This document shows, piece by piece, positions 60,838 through 64,000 of a DNA stretch of 64,000 nt. Positions within the stretch are counted from its first letter, which is position 1; every line of letters starts with the position of its first letter. Under the pieces are notes generated by a model. It saw nothing but the letters and a program-made list of their open reading frames with translations, was not told the DNA's origin and did not search any database. Made by a program: the position numbers and the translations under genes. This stretch comes from Vibrio sp. J1-1 (GTDB taxonomy: Bacteria > Pseudomonadota > Gammaproteobacteria > Enterobacterales > Vibrionaceae), in assembly GCF_021728395.1 (NCBI RefSeq), contig NZ_JAKKCM010000004.1, positions 411,810-475,809 on the forward strand. Reading direction: 5' to 3'.

Positions 60838-61541
60838 GGTATTGATTGTATTTAAAATGGTGAGAGCCAAAAAAAGGGCTGCATTTACAGCCCTTATCAG
60901 CATCTCTGGCAAGCCCACTATTAATACGCATGTTCATTACCAGTTAGTTCCATAAAATAAAAATACCAATAGACAACTAACATTGAGCGTTGCTTGACCT
61001 GTCATAGCAATACGCCGGACCACCATTAACTTCATAAGTAATCTGTCTAAACGAAAAGAGCCTGCAATGTATTTAAACACTGCAGGATCTTCAATGTGAT
61101 ATTTGCAGCGAAAGTCTGCATAACCAAAATCAATATTCAACGAGTTATACTAAAAATTGCAGTATAAGTTGGCATAATATTGCGTCAAAAAACTTCAAAT
61201 TTAAACCATTCGCAAACTTCATCGTGGTGAGTTTACACCACATATCTAGGTTTTTTAGTTAGAGCGACAAGAGTTAAAACCCCAATCTCATACAGCGTCA
61301 CTGAAAGACTTTAACTCATTTATGGACATAAATGTGTTAGAGCTAATGCTCGAAGTCATCAACTTCGGATAATATGAATTTGGGCAAAGTACTGCTGCCA
61401 CAGCCCGATATGGTCATTGCCTAATATACCTGTTAGTGGGAAGTATAGTCAGACAGAAAGAGAAGCAGGCAAAGGTGTTACGATTTAAGTAAGCGCATTC
61501 CCCCCAATATTAAGGTCCCAAAGAACAGCTTAGTTATTCAG
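60838..61541. other. Long noncoding stretch between puuB and the LysE-type exporter gene
   Basis: About 700 bp. A hairpin GGGCTG-CATTTA-CAGCCC at 60876-60893 follows puuB but has a T-run only on the minus strand. Small dyads occur, for example CGAAGT-CATCA-ACTTCG at 61351-61367. The minus-strand open frame at 60937-61140 is not convincing. This is the end of the polyamine island and may carry decayed sequence. Confidence 0.5.
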
Positions 61542-62159
61542 TTAGACTAGGCTTTTTACAACAGCTACCGCAGCTAACAGCAAAAAAACTGTACCACAAC
61601 ATTGATTGAAAATTCGCCCATTGGCTAAAAGCACTGTTTTAACCTTATCAGCCAATCTGGCCACGATATACTCTACGGCGAATTCAATACAAAGAAAGCT
61701 GAATGTTATCACCAGAAATTGGGGGATAAACCCCTCGTCGGGGTTAATAAACTGAGCTAAAAAAGCAGTGAAAAATAGTAAGACTTTCGGGTTAGACAAA
61801 GCAGCGAAATAACCTTGCTTAAATAGTTCTTTAGGCAAAACAGACACTACAGTTGTTGTTTGCTCAATACTAATTGCAGACGCGAAGAACAGTTTGAAAC
61901 CCAGCCATGCAAGATATAAAGCCCCCAACCATTGAAGACCAATCATCAACTCAGGTTTTGCTTCTAGGATGGTACCTAACCCCAGCATAGCTACCGTAAT
62001 CAAGATGAAAAAGCCACTCACGCCACCGCATATTGTCCAAATTGTCTTCTTATAGCCATATCGTGCACCGTGGCTAAGAGCTAAAAGCGAGTTAGGACCG
62101 GGAACACAAGCAAGACCCAGTGCAGACAAAGCAAAGACACACCAAATTTCAAACGTCAT
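61542..62159 (-). CDS. LysE/RhtB family amino-acid exporter
   Basis: 205 aa from the ATG at 62159 (an in-frame TTG two codons upstream is an alternative). About six hydrophobic segments; the family motif CVPGPNSLLALSHGARYGYK near residues 18-37 and ALSNPKVLLFFTAFLAQF near 113-130 are clear. It probably exports an amino acid or related metabolite. It is divergent from a GlxA-type regulator, the usual pairing of exporter and activator. A nested palindrome lies directly upstream, only 10 nt before the ATG, and no ordinary ribosome binding site is visible. Confidence 0.88.
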   Translation of the reverse strand: MTFEIWCVFALSALGLACVPGPNSLLALSHGARYGYKKTIWTICGGVSGFFILITVAMLGLGTILEAKPELMIGLQWLGALYLAWLGFKLFFASAISIEQTTTVVSVLPKELFKQGYFAALSNPKVLLFFTAFLAQFINPDEGFIPQFLVITFSFLCIEFAVEYIVARLADKVKTVLLANGRIFNQCCGTVFLLLAAVAVVKSLV

Positions 62160-62169
62160 AACCAACCAG

Positions 62170-62216
62170 TAAATTGAGAACTCAAGGGAGATTAGTATCT
62201 CTCAGTTCTCAATTTA
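62170..62216. promoter_or_regulatory. 47-bp nested palindrome between exporter and regulator genes
   Basis: The outer arms are 13 bp and perfect (AAATTGAGAACT at 62171-62182 with complement at 62204-62215, plus one flanking T-A pair). Inside are GAGAT (62188-62192) and ATCTC (62197-62201) around a TAGT loop. It lies in the 112-bp gap between the divergent genes. It is either an operator for the regulator or an RNA structure in the exporter leader. Confidence 0.75.
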
Positions 62217-62271
62217 TCTATGGTATATTCTGGACGTAAAACATGAATATTTAGACAAAGGTTCAATACAA

Positions 62272-63249
62272 ATGAATGAAAATAATGGTGTCCGATTTTT
62301 ATTGATACCTCTAAATAACTTCAACATGCTTCCGTTTGGTGGCTTCTTAGATAAGCTCCGATTCTCGGCAGATGAAGCGGATCACAGTCAACAACGATAT
62401 TGCTCATGGAAAGTTTTGTCGCACAACAAAGGATTAGTCATTTCTAGTAGTGGGATCCCCATTAGAGTAGATATCGATTTTAGTGACGTTAAACCTGCGG
62501 ATTTTGACTATGTGGTTTTCTTTGGTAGCCGCACTGCATCTGAATCTCAGCAGCAAGCCGCTTATTACCGCTCTTTTGTTCGAAATGTCGTTGCCAATGG
62601 AATACCAATCGTCAGCATTGATAACGCTTGCTTTACTTTAGCTGAGTTAGGGCTACTTAACCGTCATCAAACTGTGGTTCATTGGCGGCATCATAGTGAG
62701 TTCAAAGCAACCTACCCTAAAGTGATCGTAAGAGATGAACAGCTTTATCATTTTGATAAAAAGCTAATCAGTTGCACTGGCGGAAGTGCCACTATCGACC
62801 TTGCGGTGGCAATTTTGCAAAAGCATGTCGGGCAAACGAAGGCAGAAAAAGGGCTAGCGGATATGCTGGTTGATGAAAATCGCAGTATGCAACACCGCCT
62901 GAAGTCGTCAGAGCAAAGACTATACGGGAATCGTCATATGGACAGAGCGATTTCTTTGATGCAAGAAAACTTAGAACAGAGAATAAGCGTAGAACAGGTT
63001 GCTGCGCTCATCGGGATTAGTCGACGACAATTAGACCGCTTATTTCAGCAAAAGCTCAGCATCTCAGCGCGTCATTATTGGCAAGAGTTACGTTTACAAC
63101 ATGTTTACTGGCGATTGAAGCATTCTAATCATGACCTTGCCCAACTTGGAGATGAAGTGGGCGTTCGGGACATCAGCTATCTATGCAAGATTTTCAAGAA
63201 AAGATTTGGCGTAACACCAGGACAATACCGTCGCGACTCGATAGCGTGA
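62272..63249 (+). CDS. GlxA-type transcriptional regulator (DJ-1/PfpI-like + AraC HTH)
   Basis: 325 aa. The N-terminal 190 residues form a class I GATase-like DJ-1/PfpI domain with a cysteine at the elbow (SIDNACFTLAELGLL), as in GlxA/ArgR-type regulators. The C-terminal AraC HTH region starts near residue 220 (ISVEQVAALIGISRRQLDRLFQQ) and ends with the conserved FKKRFGVTPGQYRR. Such proteins control arginine, carnitine or dimethylglycine metabolism in pseudomonads. It probably regulates the divergent LysE-type exporter. Confidence 0.88.
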   Translation: MNENNGVRFLLIPLNNFNMLPFGGFLDKLRFSADEADHSQQRYCSWKVLSHNKGLVISSSGIPIRVDIDFSDVKPADFDYVVFFGSRTASESQQQAAYYRSFVRNVVANGIPIVSIDNACFTLAELGLLNRHQTVVHWRHHSEFKATYPKVIVRDEQLYHFDKKLISCTGGSATIDLAVAILQKHVGQTKAEKGLADMLVDENRSMQHRLKSSEQRLYGNRHMDRAISLMQENLEQRISVEQVAALIGISRRQLDRLFQQKLSISARHYWQELRLQHVYWRLKHSNHDLAQLGDEVGVRDISYLCKIFKKRFGVTPGQYRRDSIA

Positions 63250-63383
63250 TGACTATATGTGTCTAGCTAGCAGCCTTTCACATTCAATGTCCTTCTATTT
63301 CTGACTCATTATAAAAACTGGGGCATGTACAATTTTCAGAAGGTGTAATGGGCATAAGATCTAAATGGTTTTGGGGCACAAAT

Positions 63384-63408
63384 GAGTCAGCTCAGAGCTG
63401 GCTGACTC
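63384..63408. terminator. Hairpin between regulator and NIPSNAP genes
   Basis: A perfect 8-bp stem GAGTCAGC / GCTGACTC with a 9-nt loop between convergent genes. No T-run follows, so it is a weak terminator candidate. Confidence 0.55.
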
Positions 63409-63455
63409 GATGATTGGCAAAGTGATGTCAGAACTTATCGCTGCTGACACAACAA

Positions 63456-63764
63456 TCACTCAGTAAGAATTGGACGGAAAAAACTACGCTCGTAACTCAC
63501 TACGCAATCTGTTTCTTCTGCATACTTGAATGCAGCTTTACAGTTTTCGTCTAATGCGGATTCATGACGGTATTTTTCATATTTAGATAAGGATGGAAAT
63601 GAAAACAACGCCATTGCAATGTTATTAGCTCCTTCCGATGGTAAAAAATACCCATGATGCACACCACCAAATTGTTCAACGAGTGGAATCCACATACGGG
63701 AATAGTGCTCAAATTCAGAGATTTTCTTAGGGTCAATAACGTATCTAACGTAACAGGTGATCAC
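63456..63764 (-). CDS. NIPSNAP family small protein
   Basis: 102 aa from a GTG at 63764, preceded by GAAGGAG exactly 6 nt away, a strong ribosome binding site; an ATG 33 bp upstream at 63797 lacks one and would lie before that site. The sequence ITCYVRYVIDPKKISEFEHYSRMWIPLVEQFGG and later residues are typical of NIPSNAP domains (dimeric alpha/beta barrel, unknown function). It is a single gene between the regulator and the IS end. Confidence 0.85.
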   Translation of the reverse strand: MITCYVRYVIDPKKISEFEHYSRMWIPLVEQFGGVHHGYFLPSEGANNIAMALFSFPSLSKYEKYRHESALDENCKAAFKYAEETDCVVSYERSFFRPILTE

Positions 63765-63872
63765 TGACAGCTCCTTCTTTTTTAATAGGCTACTCACATC
63801 CTGAGTATTAGATAAATTTGGTCAAAGAATCTGGAATTCAAGCTAAGCAATTGAAATTATTAACACTGAATG

Positions 63873-64000
63873 GGGCTTTGTTGCGGAATTCAACTTGAGA
63901 GCGAACACTAGCAAAATCGTTTGCATTTTAAACGATATACTGAGTTTCGGGCATACCTATCCCTGTTAGCTTGTTGAGTGCTTTGATCATGGCGTATGTC
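63873..64000 (-). mobile_element. IS5-family (IS903-like) insertion sequence, right part cut off by the window
   Basis: A terminal-repeat-like GGGGCTTTGTTGCGGAATTC begins at about 63873; IS903-type ends start GGCTTTGTTG. Read on the minus strand, the C-terminus of a transposase is open from the window edge to a TAA at 63928-63930. It ends ALNKLTGIGMPETQYIV, comparable to the end of IS903 transposase. The other end lies beyond 64000. The exact repeat boundary and any target duplication cannot be confirmed here. Confidence 0.75.
63928..64000 (-). CDS. IS5-family transposase, C-terminal fragment visible
   Basis: About 24 codons of a minus-strand frame end at 63928. The visible peptide TYAMIKALNKLTGIGMPET resembles the IS903 transposase tail (MALVRALNKMTKAGMPES form). 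The 5' part lies outside the window, so intactness is unknown. Confidence 0.72.
   Translation of the reverse strand, partial: TYAMIKALNKLTGIGMPETQYIV

Noticed and set aside
60937-61140. 67-codon minus-strand open frame after puuB
   Set aside because: No ribosome binding site and no family resemblance; not enough to call a gene or a transposase remnant.

Overview
The window looks like a chromosomal segment of a marine gammaproteobacterium of the genus Vibrio. This rests on protein resemblance recalled from memory (PflB, MsbA, LolCDE, CsiV, a VC1899-like CARF nuclease, a DUF3360 permease) and on a gene order that, as far as I can recall, follows Vibrio cholerae from roughly VC1864 to VC1899. 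No search was run, so the species is not assigned. No rRNA, tRNA or CRISPR array was recognised. One insertion-sequence end lies at the right edge.

Left part (1-14.3 kb): a truncated poly-glycine lipoprotein gene on the minus strand, a DUF3360 permease, then the anaerobic pyruvate formate-lyase block pflB - lpxR - pflA, an orphan CbiM-like permease and yfbU. The stress trio prkA(yeaG) - yeaH - spoVR(ycgB) follows.

Cell-envelope part (14.3-36.1 kb): minus-strand kdsB - ycaR - lpxK - msbA - comEC (lipid A/Kdo and DNA uptake), a DUF2062 gene diverging from comEC with only 8 bp between start codons, lolE - lolD - lolC on the minus strand, and plzB - mfd - csiV on the plus strand. After a GNAT gene come ndh, ycfP, thiK, lpoB, ycfL, a COG3014 lipoprotein and hinT on the minus strand. 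This is the E. coli hinT-to-ndh order without nagZ and with an added lipoprotein gene. LpoB and CsiV connect the region to activation of class A penicillin-binding proteins.

Middle part (36.4-47.2 kb): a chemoreceptor, a CARF + PD-(D/E)XK nuclease of the Card1/Can2 (DUF1887) family without any CRISPR locus nearby, udp with CRP/CytR-like sites, a ZntA-type metal ATPase with a textbook MerR-family promoter (19-bp spacer), a CBS protein, an FAD oxidoreductase, a 7Fe ferredoxin and a SpoU-family RNA methyltransferase.

Polyamine island (47.5-60.8 kb): a full putrescine uptake and catabolism set resembling E. coli puu/pot and Pseudomonas spu. It holds a class I glutamine amidotransferase, a PuuC-type aldehyde dehydrogenase, a minus-strand operon (PuuA/SpuB-like gamma-glutamyl ligase, SpuC-like aminotransferase, potF-potG-potH-potI, puuR), and a divergent PuuA/SpuI-like ligase with a PuuB oxidase. 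Both the transaminase route and the gamma-glutamyl route appear encoded. No canonical PuuD is seen, and the amidotransferase is the obvious candidate for that step.

Right edge (61.5-64 kb): a LysE-type exporter and a divergent GlxA-type AraC regulator separated by a striking nested palindrome, a NIPSNAP-like small protein with a GTG start, and the 3' end of an IS5-family (IS903-like) transposase.
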